Shown: piece after piece, positions 44,614 to 58,300 of the stretch | Layout of the letters: every line of letters starts with the position of its first letter | Position numbering within the stretch: position 1 is the first letter of the stretch | DNA from: Pristionchus mayeri | Taxonomy: Eukaryota; Nematoda; Chromadorea; Rhabditida; Neodiplogasteridae | NCBI GenBank assembly: GCA_036245805.1 | Contig: BTRK01000005.1 | Span: forward strand, 30,299,469 to 30,363,468 | Length of the DNA stretch: 64,000 nt | Direction of reading: 5' to 3' | The notes under the pieces: model-generated | The model's input: the letters and a program-made list of their open reading frames with translations, nothing else | The model's database searches: none | What the model was told of the DNA's origin: nothing | Position numbers and translations under genes: made by a program

Positions 44614-45963
44614 CAGTCGCGCCGGAAAGTGAGTAGACGATTTTTATTTTTGATATAACTTTTGTTATAGTTGGCCGATCAAGTTAAATGTTGTGGCACT
44701 ATATACCAAATCCATCGAGGAATACAATGCGGATACTGGGCCATCAATTGCATCATCACTGATTTTGTAGTGATGACGCAATCGAAAAACACTTTTTCAA
44801 ACATCCATTATTCTTACATAGATTTTTTCCTGCTCGCCAAACTTTCTGAGCTTGGAGATATGTTCGAGGACTATCCAGAGAAAAAAAATGAAGTTGCTGC
44901 TACATCGTACCTTGGCTGCAGCCTTGCTGGAAAATCGAAGTTGCAAATTCAGAACTCGGCTTATAGACAAGCTAGAGACTCGTTCAAAGCATCAAAATGA
45001 TTGTCGTCATGATAACAGATGATCCTGAGAATATGAAAACAATAGCTCGAAATTTGCCCTCAGAGCACGAAAAGATCACCACTTTTTTTCATGACCATTT
45101 TTTGGACATTCATAACTTTGCGGGGAAGTTCGATAAAAATCTGGATTTGCATAGTCATATTCAAAATGTATTGGAGAACTGATTCCCAACTTTTTAGAGT
45201 GTTTGGATAACTTTCCGGCCCGCGGCGACCGTTTTTCGGAGGGATACTCGGGTCGGGAAACACCTTGTTTACCACTATGTGCGAGAGAGTACAGACGACG
45301 AGAGTGCCTAAACAGGGTGTTTCCCGACCCCAGTATCCCTCCGAAAAACGGTCGCCGCGGGCCGGAGAGTTATCCAAGCACTCTAAAAAGTTGGAAATCA
45401 GTTATTCAATACATTTAGAATATGACTATGCAAAAACCAGATTTTTACCAAACTTTCAAGCAAAGTTGTGAATGTCCAAAAAATGGTCATGCAAAAAAGA
45501 TATTTTTTCATCTCTTGAGGGCAAATATCGAGCTATTGTTTTCATATTCTCAGGATCATCTGTTATCATGACGACAATCATTTTTATGCTTTGAACGAGT
45601 CTCTAGCTTGTCTAGAAGCCGAGTTCTGAATTTGCGACCTCGATTTTGCAGCAAGGCTGCAGCGAAAGCACGACGTAGCAGCAACTTCATTTTTTTCTCT
45701 GGATAGTCCTCGAACATATCTCCAAGCTCAGAAAGTTTGGCGAGCAGGAAAAAATCTATGTAAGAATAATGGATGTTTCAAAAAGTGTTTTTCGATTGCG
45801 TCATCACTACAAAATCAGTGATGATGCAATTGATGAACCAGTATCTTCATTGTATTCCTCGATGGATTGGGTATATAGTGCCACAACATTTAACTTGATC
45901 GGCCAACTGTAACAAAAGTTATATCAAAAATAAAAATCGTCTACTCACTTTCCGGCGCGACTG
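44614..45963. mobile_element. Tc1-like palindromic element, 1350 bp
   Basis: Ends CAGTCGCGCCGGAAAGTGAG and complement with TA on both sides, the CAGT/TA pattern of Tc1 elements. It is a palindrome over almost its full length, centred near 45285, with inner arms GGCCCGCGGCGACCGTTTTTC and complement. The open frame at 44671-45000 has no DDE motifs and is not accepted as a transposase. Confidence 0.85.
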
Positions 45964-46049
45964 TATGTGTTATGATTAGTATTCCAGACATATACTTCAT
46001 GAGAAAATAAAATCAGAAAAAAATTCCACGAACTTTTGAAACACCCCAA

Positions 46050-47527
46050 TATTTCGAATTTATAAAAAAATAGCAAACCTTGTTGTCAATAGTACAGCGA
46101 GGACGGGTGCTGCGAGGAGGGGCGAGGTGGGTCGGATTAGGTCGCACTACTCTAAGTGACCCCTCCAAGTGCGTATTTATCGCAGCATTTTCGGCAAAAT
46201 ACTCATTTTGAGCTATTGTTCGGATGGATCACCTTTCGTGTCCCTTATCCTTCCCGTTCCTCATTTCCCTGCGACACCGCGCATCCACAAGGAACGGTAT
46301 AGCGCGAAAATTAGGGGAGGGGATGAACTGCCCTCGAAACTGTAAAAACTTGAAACAAATAGTGAAGAACTTGAAGGGATGGCAGTATTGTAATCAAAGC
46401 AGGTCATTTAAATCACTCGGTCGATATTCCTGATCTCTTACATTTTTCTAAAAGATTCGGGGAGCAGAGCAGAGTGTCCCTCAATTGATGAAAGTAATCA
46501 TCAAATCAGAAAGATTCAGAGAGAGTGAGAGGGAAAAGAGCAAGTGAAGGGGATAATTCTGTCTGGTAGATCATTGGAAGCTCAAACTAAAAAAACATAT
46601 TCAACTGTCTCACCACCTCGGAGAAGTGGAGAATAGAAGTGAAAAAATGCACAAATGCACAAGAATGAATTGAATGTGGCTTCTGACGATGATCACGCCA
46701 ATCGAAATTTCGCGCAGAAGCATCGGCAAAGACACAAAACCTGAATTTAGATGCTTAAATGATTATGGAAAAGGGTAATTGCATAATCATAGGCAATGGG
46801 CGTTGCAACATTGGGGGACTGAGTGATAGGGATTAATGTTTGCAAAATGAAGGCGAAGACAGTAGTGAAGGAATAAGGGATAGTAAGGGGACCGGCTGGG
46901 ATTGGGATACGATAATAATGATTTTTGCCGATGCACCATTCTGTCGGCGGGTTTGGGATGACATATTCATTATATTCAATAGGATTCAATATAATGAGCC
47001 AATGAGCTAATGATATTGTATGGTATTAGGCCGGATTACATACTTCCGGGTGAAAACCAGCAACTTTTTTTCAGTACTGTCAAATTGGCATGTGGAATCA
47101 TGGGTATTTTGTATTGATTTGGTTCGAAGGGACGAATCAACTGCCGATCAATTTTCATTCAATCGTTTGATAACTTTTCCGGTTTAAACAGGCCAACTGG
47201 AAAGAAGAACTTGACCTGAAGCATGATGTTTACTCTTTTGAGCGGTCGATTGGCGAGAGAGTGCAGAGAATGAGGAGAGCATGTTATCGATTCTCCAATT
47301 ATACTCACCATTTTCTACAGCTATTCACATACATCGCATGATACGGTCTTCGATTCTCCACAATATAAAAACAATTTCAGATACAAATTTGTACGATTGT
47401 CTGCGAGTATCAACAAGTTATCCGATTCCCGAGAGTATCATTTATAAACTTTACACAAGGTTGATGCTTTCGCAATATTCTGAAATTTCACAATTTCATC
47501 TCGTCATGCGATTTTAGCGCAACAACA
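46050..47527. other. intergenic with degenerate receptor-like fragment
   Basis: Around 46747-46989 the minus strand reads NPPTEWCIGKNHYYRIPIP followed by hydrophobic sequence. A related block lies at 49640-49835. No complete gene. The remainder shows nothing recognisable. Confidence 0.35.
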
Positions 47528-49257
47528 ATGTATTTCAATGAACAGGACACAGTTTTCGAAAATGAACTTGTGCTAACTCAACATATCTGCGGTAAGGATT
47601 ATTCATTATTCCTAATTTAAAAAAAAATATTTTCTCCTCATACAAATTGCCAGTCAGGTTTATTTATGCACTTTATTTAAGGATTAGTATTGCTTGTATT
47701 CAACAGTCTCATTATTGCACTGATATTTCTTGATAGAGACCTACGCAACAAACATTACCGCAAATACCTTTGTTGGATTCAGGTAAAGTGCAATACTGTG
47801 TTATGCTTATACTTTCAATATAACATATTTTGTGGTCAGATATGTTCGCTCGTGTTTGATACTTTATCCGACTTCTACGCGCCCATTGTCATGGCACACC
47901 TGGGGATTATGTATTCTGATTCTTTAATGTCGAACGTGATTGGACTTTGGAGCTTCTTTGTTAATCAAATATCTCCAATCCTCGCAATATCAGGATTTCA
48001 GATAACCGAATTTGTGTTACTCGGCGAACTTCTTTTGTCATATTTCGCTTGCGTATATTATCGGAGAGGGGTAAGATTGTATCAAATAACTAGAGCCGTA
48101 TTTCGGCTATTTGTCTATCCATTTCCCGCACTCTGTCATCGCTCCGCCGGCGTATAGTGTGCAAATGAATAGGCAAACGACCTCATATTCAGATCATTCT
48201 GGGTCCTAACGGGAGATTCAACGTGATCGGTTGGAAGAGATCCGCACTCTTTCTGGGTCTTCATTTCTACGCGCTTGTGGCAGTCATTTCGATGATACAT
48301 TTCTCACGCAAAACTGTTGAAGTAGCTGAGGTTTTACTTAATTTTGAAATAATTTCGAAAGGTTGTTCTTTCAGGAGTTTCTGCCTTCGGAGCTGCACTG
48401 GGTGAGGAACAAGACAACTTACTTGTTCATCCTTCCAGATGAAAACTGGCGAAATGCACTCGTTGGTAGGTACTACGATTCGTTGATAAAGTAGGATAAA
48501 TGGTATACTTTGTTGTCCGATAGTTATATATTTATAATATACAGTGTTAGTTACATATAATATACATTTATATGCAGTGTCTATCAAAAGTGTTCTTAAA
48601 AGTTATGCATTTCGATTTGAACGAATACATTTGAACGGGGTATTCGGGTTACGAGTAAACTCTAGAAAAACGAAAAAATAAATTGTCAAAATTTCAGTGA
48701 TATTTCCCATCTCTGACAGCATTGCACTCGTAGTTATTCTGATGCTGGTCCAACTAGTTCGCGAGGTCAAGAAAATGAATAACTGGGCAAGTCCTACCAC
48801 GAAAATGTGAGTCGTTATATCAGTAAATATTTTTTTCCATAAAAATGAATAGTACAATGGCAGATACCAACGTCTTGCCGTGCGCTCTCTCATCCTGCAA
48901 GTAAGCCATATTCATTCCAGATTTTACACGCATTTAGGGAAGTGTTCCTACTCTGCTCCATCTCATTCCCATATATGCGTATACGTGCCTTCAATTTGCA
49001 CCTATTGTATTCGAAGTGGGCGAGGGATACAATCGATTCGGTTAGTTGACTACTTAATTACGGGACGCAATATTTTCAGCAACTGTTCTATCACCAATTC
49101 TCTGGATTTTGCTCACGAAGCACACACTCAAAGCTCATTGGTTATTCTGTATTGCTCCCCTTCGTATCGAAAGAGGATTGGCTCACTTGTCATCCCGTAT
49201 CGTGATTTGCTAACGCAAATGAGTGAAACTTCGAGAAGCGGCGAAAGAACACGTTAA
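47528..49257 (+). CDS. nematode seven-transmembrane chemoreceptor-type GPCR
   Basis: Exons begin at 47528 (MYFNEQDTVFENE, to 47591) and continue with 47681ff (hydrophobic, then RDLRNKHYRKYLCWIQ), a long exon from about 47840 (YAPIVMAHLGIMY, PILAISGFQITEFVLLGELL), about 48190-48330 (LGLHFYALVAVISMI), about 48375-48465, about 48700-48808 (IALVVILMLVQLV), about 48868-48898 (RLAVRSLILQ), about 48940-49040 (LIPIYAYTCLQFAPIVFEVG) and 49080-49257 (SLVILYCSPSYRKRI). Seven hydrophobic segments and the final helix followed by PSYRKRI fit the serpentine chemoreceptor superfamily (Srh/Str/Sri-like). The subfamily is not assigned, and one or two exon edges are approximate. It is expected in sensory neuron membranes, by family analogy. 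Confidence 0.6.
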
Positions 49258-49639
49258 TCCAAGAATAAATATTATCTTTATACGCAACAATTACCACTGT
49301 ACGTGTAAATATCTCAAAAATAGGCTATTCGATAACGACCTTACGAGGTTCTGATCGAAATTTCAGTGCTTAGTGTTGCTCGAATTTTCAATGTGACAGT
49401 TGTAATGTATGCTAGGTTGAATTTTCCCCGTAGAGTAATGCAAAATTTGTTGCCAAAATTCTCGCGTCATAGTAAAGCATAGGAAAATTGTTGACGAAAC
49501 TATCACACCTAAAGTTGAGCCGAATTCGATTTCAATATTGTCCGAAAGCACTCTTGAGCATCCTAACATAATGCAAAGGGATTTTCTGAGTCTAGCTTGA
49601 TCAGCTGAGAAAATATGAATTTTCATCACTTTTTCACTG

Positions 49640-49835
49640 TACCCGAACCTGGCGCTCCGATTTGCGCGATAAAGAGGGTATTGCTGTGAAATTTCAAATT
49701 ATGACACCAAGTACTCCAATCCCTATGAGCGTCATGGCCTGAATCGGAATTTTTTGCGGATACGATAATAATGATTTTGCCGATGCACCATTGTGTCGGC
49801 GGGTTCAATGGGAGAGGGGTTAGAGGCAACATCAC
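49640..49835 (-). pseudogene. chemoreceptor-like fragment
   Basis: Minus strand: NPPTQWCIGK, then in another frame IPIQAMTLIGIGVLGVII, similar to the block at 46747-46989. The two blocks flank the + strand GPCR gene. Frame changes and lack of further exons suggest decayed copies of an opposite-strand receptor. Confidence 0.35.
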
Positions 49836-50705
49836 TATTATCTTGATCGGAAGGAAATGAGAGAAGTGAATGATTAGACCAAGGGGAAGGGGGAGGAGCC
49901 AGGGTCATCTCACAATTGTTTCTTGGAAATTCAATTCAATTATATTCTTTATCCACCAGGGGTATTTATGAGATACAAGACGAAGAGACTTCGGTAACTT
50001 GCTGTGGATGTGTTTAGTTGGCGAGGTTATTTCGAGTCGAACGTCCCCAGGTACACTAACGACGTTGCCTCGAGGGTGGGGAGAAATAGATGGGGTTGAG
50101 TGCGACGAGATATGGGACCTTGACGGTTGAATAGTGAAGCTTTGGAGAGCAGCAGAAGTCGTAAGAGCGACTCATAAGTGAATGAGATTGAGGGTAATGA
50201 GAGAAGATGGGATCAGAAAAGTTTAGGCGAGCTTTAAATGATTTCAGAAGAGAGCGCGCTCCATCTATCTATAGTCCTAGCCACGAAACTAGAGCACTTA
50301 AAGCACCCAAAACCACTGAGAATCCCGCGCGGAAATCCCTCAGCAATGACGATAACACTGTATGTAAATTGGACCGCGCGAGAGAGGAGGCGAGAGCGGT
50401 AGACGGCATGGGTACGCCCGCTCCTCTCCTCTTTCCTTCCCCTCCTCTGTGTTCTCTGACCATTTACATAGACCGCTTCCCTGAATCTACCTGATTTTCA
50501 AACTATCTTGATTGTCCCTTAGCCCTGGAGAAACTTCAAACGTGTGTATCTCGGGTCAAAGTTGCGCTAGAGACTTCAAATTTCGGATTTGGATTATGGT
50601 TCAAGGATCCTATCTCTACATGCCTACGTTAGCCTCATATAATCTAAGGGGTTTCTCCTACTTTAATTATATTAAATCTATCGACACACTTTACTCGTAG
50701 ACGAT
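49836..50705. other. intergenic
   Basis: No gene or element recognised. Confidence 0.35.
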
Positions 50706-52016
50706 AACACGTGTCTTCTGAGAGATTGCATGAAATCCAGACACCACCTTTACAAAATGTTCAAAATGGTTTAATCTCAAACCACTTTGGTTGTAGATGC
50801 CCCTAAGGTTACATAACTTTTTGTGAAGACGGAATTCCGGAAATCTCAAAACTGCCTAAAATGCGGCTCCGGCCATTTTGAAAATTGAAAAATTCGTAAT
50901 TTCTTTACCGGTTGAGTAAAAAGGTCGTACAAAAAAGCAAAATGTTCAGCTCGTTGAGACCAACAACTTTCATGTTGATCACTTTTACGATCGAAAAAGG
51001 CTAATATATGAAAATGCGAAAAATCTAAAAAAAATATTATTTTTAACCTGAAAATTGAATGCCCTGGAAAATAATGTTCAACATCCTGTTGAGATCTCTA
51101 CAGATTCTGAATCTACGTACCTTCGTACACTAATCACCTTATTTTCAGGAAATTTCATGATGGTATATTTGCTTTTTTATCGCCTCAAACATGCTGAAAC
51201 TCGTGTTTTCAAGCAAAATCGAAAATTTCACGTTCTTATATTTAAGTGATTATCGCTCGGGGATATCATTTCTTTCAGTTTTCAAAGTCTACTGACCTAT
51301 TTTTACAAATTTTCATTGAAAAATCCGAAGATTTCAATACTTCACAAAATCGTAAAATTTGAGAAATTTGGTGAAAAAATGTGATTTTGTGAAGTATTGA
51401 AATCTTCGGATTTTTCAATGGAAATTTGTAAAAATAGGTCAGTAGACATTGAAAACTGAAAGAAATGATATCCCCGAGCGATAATCACTTAAATATAAGA
51501 ACGTGAAATTTTCGATTTTGCTTGAAAACACGAGTTTCAATATGTTTGAGGCGATAAAAAGCAAATATACCATCATGAAATTACCTGAAAATAAGGTCGT
51601 TAGTGTAAGAAGGTACGTAGATTCAGAATCCGTAGAGATCTCAACAGGATGTGGAACATAATTTTCCAGGGCATTCAATTTTCAGGTCAAAAATAATAAT
51701 TTTTTTCGATTTTTCGGATTTTCATATATTAGCATTTTTCGATCGTAAAATTGATCAATATGAAAGTTGTTCGTCTCGACGAGCTGAACAGTTTGCTTTT
51801 TGAACGACCTTTTTACTCAACCTGTAAAGAAATTACGAATTTTTTAATTTTCAAAATTGCCGGAGCCGCATTTTAGGCAGTTTTGAGATTTCCGGAATTC
51901 CGTCTTCACAAAAAGTTATGTGACCTTAGGGGCATCTACAACCAACGTGGCTTTGAGATTAAAGCATTTTGAACATTTTGTAAAAGGCCACCTGCGATCT
52001 CTCAGAAGACACGTGA
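50706..52016. repeat. 1.3-kb near-perfect palindrome
   Basis: The left half (ACACGTGTCTTCTGAGAG ...) is reverse-complemented in the right half (... CTCTCAGAAGACACGTG) up to a centre near 51365 with almost no spacer. Substitutions and small indels are few. The two mirror open frames (51055 + and 51439 -) are artefacts. Foldback element without a transposase. Confidence 0.9.
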
Positions 52017-52379
52017 TAAAACTATGTTTGTCATAGCCGTATATTTATAAAACAATCTTCTGAAGGAAAAATGGTTATTCTTTCAAACGAGCCCTTCGCC
52101 AGATGAAGACTACACTAATCATGTCACCAAATTCCGACCATTCGTTATTTACCTAGAAAAGGACACGAGTTCGTTTCTTTTCGGCCAGAATTGTCCCACT
52201 TTTCAATTAGATTCCGGCAAGCATAGCAATAACTGTAAAATGCCTGGGGAACTTTGAAACATTTGCCAAAACAATGTACAGTTTATGCGAAAGATTCAAA
52301 ATGAACAATTATATCGATGACAACTAGCAGAAAATATAGGAAAATTCGATATCAGAATTCGTCTCATCAGGGTATTTCC

Positions 52380-55300
52380 TCAGACGTCGATGGCGGTCTT
52401 CTTCTCGAAGAGGATGGCAACGACTCCCTGCATGTCAGTCACTCGGGCGGCGTACGGCATTCCACTCGACGGGCGATAGGCATTCCCGATGGAGTGAGGA
52501 GTCGAGTCGTCGTCGTGCAACCACCTGAGATAAATTGATTACTTTGTAAGTTTTGGAAAAACTACAATTTAGTTTTGAATTTTACTATATTATATAAATC
52601 AGAAATTGCCATCAAAATTCAGTTGAAAAGCGCTAAAATCGCAACGCACCACTCTCCATCATCCTCTCTCGTGTACGCGACGTAGTGACCGCGCGAGTAC
52701 CCTCCGTAGACGCGCCCCAAGTGCTTGATAACAGCGACAGCGCGCCAGAAGTGACCTGGAGAAATTAAACATTTAGAGATGAAACTAAAATAAATTTTGA
52801 AATACAGGAATGTTTTTTTCCAAAAATGAAGTGATTACAAAATATGCCGACTAAACGAACCCATGAGCTTCATTCCATCCATGTCACAGTTCTCCGCAAG
52901 TGCCCAGTCGAATCTCCGATCAGGATGGAGAATATTGAAGGCGACCATGGTGTAGTTGGATGAGCCCGTGAAGACGTGTCGATGCTCCCTCAAATTAGAG
53001 CATATAATGAAGATCTCGCAAGAATGCATTATTTTGTTCACACGTCTGCTCAAGTTGTCCCATCACAACGGCTAAAATAACTCACTTGATGTATGGTTGC
53101 TTGTCTTTCTTGCACACTTCGCACTTGTCCTCATCGTGTCCTTCCTCGGCAGCGATGCAGCACGGGCAGCACTCGCAGCAGTGTCGCACGTTCTCAGTCT
53201 CGCCATCCTCCTCCGCCCATTCGTGAGAGAGCACCTCTTCCAGATCAACGATCTATGATAAGAGAGGGTATTTTAGTTTCAAATTGCATTATAGTTTGAT
53301 TATTATTTGTTTTTAAGCGAAGCGAGTGCTCTAACTAGAATTAATGAGAATGACGCCCTTGTTCATACTTATTTGAACTCTTCCTTTGTCCACATTAAAT
53401 TCTCGTACAACTTCTCTCACCTGGTTGTTTCTCGCGATATGCTGATAGTAGATGGGGCCCATCGCTTTGTGCTCGCGGCCCTGCAAACTATTGGAATGAA
53501 TTGTTCTGGAGCATTTAGATTCCCTTTTCTGTTTCAGTGTATTGCTTCTAAAGTTCAAAGATTATCGTTCCCACCTTGCAGTCCTTCCTGTATCTGCATC
53601 TCCTTCTGGTGGCAGCCTCGAAGTGGAACATCTTCTCGATCTTATCCGGAATGACGTCATCGAAGATCTTGATGAGCGTCTCGTACGCGTCCTGTTGAGT
53701 GTAGAGGAAGAGCTTCTCCAGGCCTGCCATCGATTTTATATTTTTATTTTGTTCTAAGTAATGTAAAATTAATACGTTTTCAGCTATACAGTTGCAAAAC
53801 AAATATTAATTTTAATGGCGTTGTTACCCAAGAATGCATTAGGCTATTCACTTGGAAAAACGTCATTTTTTTCTCACTAAATTGATCAGTTAAAAAAGGG
53901 TTACCATGAAACAGAATCATGGACTCTCACAACGATTGTACTGCATGCCGAGTACTGTACTGTGGCTTTCCCTAATTCTGCGCAACGCACTATTTGCCTA
54001 ATTCGACTATATCTTTATATTTATATTTATGTAACACAGGTATCACGAGTCAGTGAAGGTAGCCGCGAACAATTTTTTTCAAACTGAATTAAAATCGGTC
54101 ATATATCTATGTAAACCTATACTAAAGACAATATTTCGAAAGAACCAGGTTGTTTGTCCCAGAGCCGTCATTTAGGAATTTTCCGGTCTTACCGTATATC
54201 AGGTTGCAGATGACCTAGAAAAATGAGGCGGATGTCAAAAAACGCAGAAAAATAAGATAAACAACTTTCATGTTGACACTAAAACCGTAGGATGAAAATC
54301 GAAAAAGTTGTATTCAAAAAACTGAATTTCGATGCAGAAATAAAATGGTTTCGCTATCAAGCAGGCGACTTGCAGGGATTTTTATTGCAGATTATAAAAG
54401 AGAAAGTTAATCTATATGCAAGAAAAATATAACCAATCAAATCAAAGTGTGCTGTATTTCTCATTTTTTCGATAGAATTGTCGAAACTGTAATCTCCAAA
54501 AATGAATAATTCATTTCCGCTGGCCCATTTGCGAATGATGCCCTAGTTCTCGTGTATTATAGTTGAGTGAACATATGTCGAACTAAAACTGTTGATGAAA
54601 TCCCGGTATATCTCGTTTTCAAAAATTCGATTTTTCACCATCTGATTTTATCGATTTTACGATGGTGAAAAGTACACTTATCGATGTGATCACAAAGAAC
54701 TTCGAATCAATAATTTCAGTTGGCCTTGTAATCTCTGTAAATCACTCAAGCTCAGTTTCTCCAAAGTTTTTTAAGACCTGTTAACTAAGCCTCGAAATCG
54801 TGAAATAATGAGCCTGTGAAAAAGAACAAGCCAAAATGTCCTTCGAATTTGCAAATATTTTCCAGAAATAACTATTAGAAATCGAAATGTTGTCAGTGAA
54901 ATCAGAAAATACTGGTTAAACTACGTGTAACGATGAATTGGAAAATCCATATTTTGACAGGATGAGAGCAGATGTTTTATATAAATAATTTTTAAACAAT
55001 GGTTTTCTTACGTTTCCAAAAGTTTCTGAACTAATCATCATTTCTAAAATGTAATTCTAGCAGATATTGGAAAATTTGAAGGACTTTCTGGCTTTTTCTT
55101 TTTCACAGGCTCATTATTTCACGATTTCGAGGCTTAGTTAACAGGTCTTAAAAAACTTTGGAGAAACTGAGCTTGAGTGATTTACAGAGATTACAAGGCC
55201 AACTGAATTTATTGATTCGAAGTTCTTTGTGATCACATCGATAAGTGTACTTTTCACCATCGTAAAATCGATAAAATCAGATGGTGAAAAATCGAATTTT

Positions 55301-58300
55301 TGAAAACGAGATATACCGGGATTTCATCAACAGTTTTAGTTCGCCATATGTTCACTCAACTATAATACACGAGAACTAGGGCATCATTCGCAAATGGGCC
55401 GGCGGAAATGAATTATTCATTTTTTGGAGATTACAGTTTCGACAATTCTATCGAAAAAATGAAAAATACAGCACACTTTGATTTGATTGGTTATATTTTT
55501 CTTGCATATAGATTAACTTTCTCTTTCATAATCTGCAATAAAAGTCCCTGCAAGTCGCCTGCTTGATAGCGAAACCATTTTATTTCTGCATCGAAATTCA
55601 GTTTTTTGAATACAACTTTTTCGATTTTCATCCTACGGTTTTAGTGTCAACATGAAAGTTGTTTATCTTATTTTTCTGCGTATTTTGACATCCATGCCAT
55701 TTTTCAAGGTCATCTGGAACCTGATATACGGTTAGGCCGGTAGCAAAACCGGAAAATTCCTAAATGACGGCTCTGGGACAAAAAACCTGGTTCTTTCGAA
55801 ATATCCTCTTTAGCATTACTTGACATAAATATATGAGCAATTTTAAATGAGGTTGAAAAAAATTGTGCGCGATGGGGCTGTTTTTGCTTAATCGACTCGT
55901 GATACCTATGGTATATTACATTAAACTCGATCGCACAATCCATATTTTCACATTAAAAATCCATTAAACTCAATAATAACGAAGAAAAGCGATGCTAAGC
56001 AACGTGGTGTAATGCAGCGTGCATCTCGAAATTCCGTCTTTTCCTAATCCAGCGGCATTTTTCTCAATCAATGGCTTGAATAGCTACAGTATTTTCAATT
56101 TGCCTGCATTTTCAATGAACTTTAGAAATTTTATTTTGCAACTTATAGACATTTATTTAACATGAAACCAAGTGATTTCTGATCGGAAAAGCGCCCTCTA
56201 TAACCCCATGGTGCCAGTTTGTTGTCCGCGAGACTCGTGGGAACCCTTTTTTAAAGAGGACATACCGTAGATAACTGTCGGCAGCGCCTTCCTGAACTCC
56301 TGCGGACGCATTCTTCCTCCTCCCATCAAGAACTGGAGCAGCATTTCGATCACTCTCTCCTTCATCTCCCCCTTCTCGTCCATCTCCTCAGGAATCTCCC
56401 TCGTGATCAGTGCTTCTCCCAGATCCTTCGCCCTTCTCATGTACTGCAGAGCGGCGTTGAGGAAACAGTCGTTCCCACTGTTCGAGAGGAGAAGCCATCG
56501 AGACTTACGCTCCTCGAATAGCTCAGTGATGCCCGAGTCACAGGAGGACTCTGAGTAGGGCATCACGGGTCTCGAGGAGGAGAATCGACTGAAGTAGTTA
56601 AACTCAGGGGATGAATTGAGTGATTGGCACTGGCGAGAAGGACGAGGAGAATGCATGGAGAGAGAGGCGAATCGGCCCATCTTCGGGTGTTTCTCGTCGT
56701 CATCAGATGAGGAGGTGAAGGAAGGACAGAGGGAGGAAGAGGGAGAGTCGTCCAGAAGGGGTTTGGTGAAGCGGGTAGAGAGGGGCTCGTAGATGCGCTG
56801 CTTGAGGGAGTAGGTGGGAGGCTCGGGCGACTGACCATCCGACTTCTTCAGAAAGGATTCAGCCCATGCTGCAGCCCTTCGTTCGGCTGCAGCTACTGCA
56901 GACTGCGATGGCTGCTGGGAATTGAGATTGGCGAGACGAGCTGTGACCTCCCGACTCTTCTCCAGTCTCTCCTGCTGTCTCTCGATCATGCGCAAGGAGA
57001 GCTGGGAGGAGAGAGGGGAGGACTGGTGTGTGACGGGAGAGGAAGGGGAAGGAGCTGATCTGCCGAAGAGGGAGGGACGAGTCTGCAGAGAATTTACTCA
57101 GTTTGGAATGCCATGATTGTAGGACAAAAGTTCTGAGATTCTGGGGAATCACTGCTTTACTCACCACAATCCCCTTCTTCTCCAGATCCTCGGAAGGCGA
57201 CGAATTAGCAGTCGCCGAGGTGACCAGCTCTGCGACGTCTGCAGCACTCTTAGCAGCAGGAACTCTCTGCTTGACGACGAGCATCACGACGGGAGGACTG
57301 CTGCTAATGAGCGAATATTGGTAATGCTGGATACTAGAACAATACCGTAACAATACTTATAGTAAGCAAAGAGATAGAGAGAGGAACAAGAACAGAGAGT
57401 TATCCAAATGGCACAGTCGTTCCCTATAGGATGAGGTACAGTGTATAACCAATGTTACTTGCATCCGATCGCACCTAGCCTTCGGTTCGCTTTTATCACA
57501 CAAACTATGTCGAAACCTCTTTAAATTTAGAAGTATTAAGGTTTCTAAGGAAATTTAAAATTTAAAGAGAGTTATGCCATTTTGAACGAGTAACTGCCTA
57601 AATGCTCAGACTCGTGATGCCCCCGAGACCAGACTGTGTCTCACTATAGCGAGGTGAAAGCAGCGTGCCCTAAGGCATCGATCTCGCTTTTTGAATGCGG
57701 TGAGAAAATGCATGCCCACTGGCTATCCCCACAGACAGATCAGTGAGAGAACCGCGGTGCCAAAATGCAACTGGTTTGAACAAAGTTGAACCTGAGTTGA
57801 TAACAAGTTGAAGTTGAAGTTGTGATCGAAGTTGAACGATCGAACACAACATTCCACTCAGTTAGTGATCGCTTATCGTACCTCGACCTCCCGAACCATT
57901 GCCTACGAATCATCAATGCGTACGCTCCGACAACCTCACATTCTCACCAGGAGTATGTACAATTTTTGGATGATCTCAGCGGATTGATTGCTACTTCCAC
58001 GCGTCGTGCTCCGCTACCGGGGCGTGGAAAGTGGCGATTAGTTGTGCTGGGTGACTTTAACGCAAAGGTCGGATCGAGGCAGAGCGAGGATGAAGAGTTC
58101 ATTGGAAGGCATGAACTAGGAAGGAGGAACTCACGAGGACAGATGCTGATTGACTTCTGTGCTGAGACAAGATTACACCTCCTCAACACACGATTCCAGA
58201 AGAGAGAAAGCAGAAAATGGACTTGGATGGCCCCGAATATGAGTACAAGGAATCAAATCGACTACATAATGACCCGTGATCTCTCAAGTGTGCTCGATGT

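Larger units (their letters stand above)
43627..46049. mobile_element. mariner-like element carrying two nested elements
   Basis: Ends TTAGGATGTTTCAAAAGTTCG and the near-complement CGAACTTTTGAAACACCCCAA, flanked by TA. Near the left end MAKREISSYEQIEVM could be the start of a transposase, but stops follow at once. Inside lie MITE copy 2 (44165-44417) and a complete Tc1-like palindrome (44614-45963), so most of its length is later insertions. Confidence 0.7.

Noticed and set aside
44671..45000. 109-codon open frame in the Tc1-like palindrome as a transposase
   Set aside because: No DDE/DDD motifs or helix-turn-helix; its mirror image exists in the other arm, so it is a by-product of the palindrome.
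50207..50494. 95-codon plus-strand open frame
   Set aside because: Low-complexity charged sequence without splice sites, paralogue or recognisable motif.
57944..58189. minus-strand open frames opposite the RTE coding region
   Set aside because: Shadows of the retroelement reading frame with no independent support.
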